Shown piece after piece: positions 43,832-43,960 of a stretch of 43,960 bases of DNA. Location of the stretch: positions 1 to 43,960 of the forward strand of contig JAFZRZ010000069.1 in the NCBI GenBank assembly GCA_017619635.1, read 5' to 3'. Each line of letters opens with the position of its first letter. The first letter of the stretch is position 1. The position numbers were made by a program, and so were the translations under genes. Origin of the DNA: Lachnospiraceae bacterium. GTDB lineage: Bacteria > Bacillota > Clostridia > Lachnospirales > Lachnospiraceae. The notes beneath the pieces are model-generated. The model was given only the letters and a program-made list of their open reading frames with translations. It searched no databases and was not told where the DNA came from.

Positions 43832-43885
43832 GCTTCAGCCTGTTGAATGCGCACGTATGCGAGTTTCTCAACAGAGAAATGAAGC
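43832..43885 (+). other. long imperfect hairpin near the window end
   Basis: GCTTCA (43832-43837) pairs with TGAAGC (43880-43885) and CTGTTGA (43840-43846) with TCAACAG (43868-43874), enclosing 21 bases. No gene explains it. It may be a small RNA or part of a transposon end. Confidence 0.45.
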
Positions 43886-43901
43886 GCGCATGAAACAAAA
43901 A

Positions 43902-43922
43902 CCCACCTGCTATGCGGGTGGA
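43902..43922 (+). mobile_element. possible terminal hairpin of an IS200/IS605-like element
   Basis: CCACCTGC (43903-43910) pairs with GCGGGTGG (43914-43921) around TAT, one T-G pair. Short hairpins of this look occur in the non-coding ends of IS200/IS605 elements of clostridia, and A-rich sequence surrounds it. No transposase is visible before the window ends, so the call is tentative. Confidence 0.35.
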
Positions 43923-43960
43923 GACAAAAAGTTAAACAAAGAAACACCTTTCCATTACAA

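Overview
The window looks like chromosomal DNA of a low-to-moderate GC anaerobic Firmicute, most likely a gut or rumen member of the Lachnospiraceae (Butyrivibrio / Pseudobutyrivibrio-like). The basis is protein style, strong AGGAGG ribosome binding sites, [FeFe]-hydrogenases, several glycoside hydrolases and a clostridial-type division cluster. The genus is an inference; there is no rRNA or tRNA gene in the window to settle it.

Layout. 1-139: the 3' end of a group II intron (domains V and VI are visible), abutting the ribosome binding site of a TrmH-family RNA methyltransferase gene. 153-3247: methyltransferase, Nudix hydrolase and a large acidic lipoprotein. 3386-5741: OmpR-type response regulator and sensor kinase. 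5788-8597: an HSL-type esterase on the minus strand, then a small membrane protein and an SLC13/ArsB-like permease. 8606-11908: a beta-glucan locus with a divergent AraC regulator, a secreted GH16 laminarinase-like lipoprotein and an intracellular GH5. 11990-14160: a zinc-ribbon membrane protein with a D/S/W-rich tail, and a CPBP intramembrane protease. 14241-16703: a chemoreceptor whose Cache sensor is repeated three times. 16862-20544: NAD(P)HX repair enzyme and a GH95 fucosidase. 20605-21685: a small AT-richer accessory island with an HTH gene and a HigBA-type toxin-antitoxin pair; each promoter has a perfect palindrome lying in the -35/-10 spacer. 21857-27173: an operon with an APH-fold kinase, a thioredoxin-like [2Fe-2S] protein, a sensory PAS-type [FeFe]-hydrogenase, a SpoIIE-type phosphatase and a second, ferredoxin-rich [FeFe]-hydrogenase. 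27514-28614: ychF. 28808-36279: a shortened division and cell wall cluster, mraZ-rsmH-ftsL-PBP-ftsW-ftsQ-ftsZ, lacking mraY, murD and murG. 36527-36982: nrdR. 37145-41990: a peptide-type ABC importer whose two ATPases are fused. 42148-43772: a small unknown protein, a YqeG-type phosphatase and EF-P. 43826-43960: structured DNA that may be the start of an IS200/IS605-like element.

How the parts work together. Most transcription units are cleanly bounded by intrinsic terminators, several of them bidirectional between convergent genes. Sugar genes (GH16, GH5, GH95, AraC, chemoreceptor) suggest a polysaccharide forager. The hydrogenase operon looks like a redox or H2-sensing signalling unit: a hydrogenase-derived sensor is translationally coupled to a protein phosphatase, with a kinase-fold protein at the head of the operon and a probable catalytic hydrogenase at its end. 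This operon and the triplicated chemoreceptor are the least ordinary parts of the window. No CRISPR array, tRNA, rRNA or complete transposase gene was seen.
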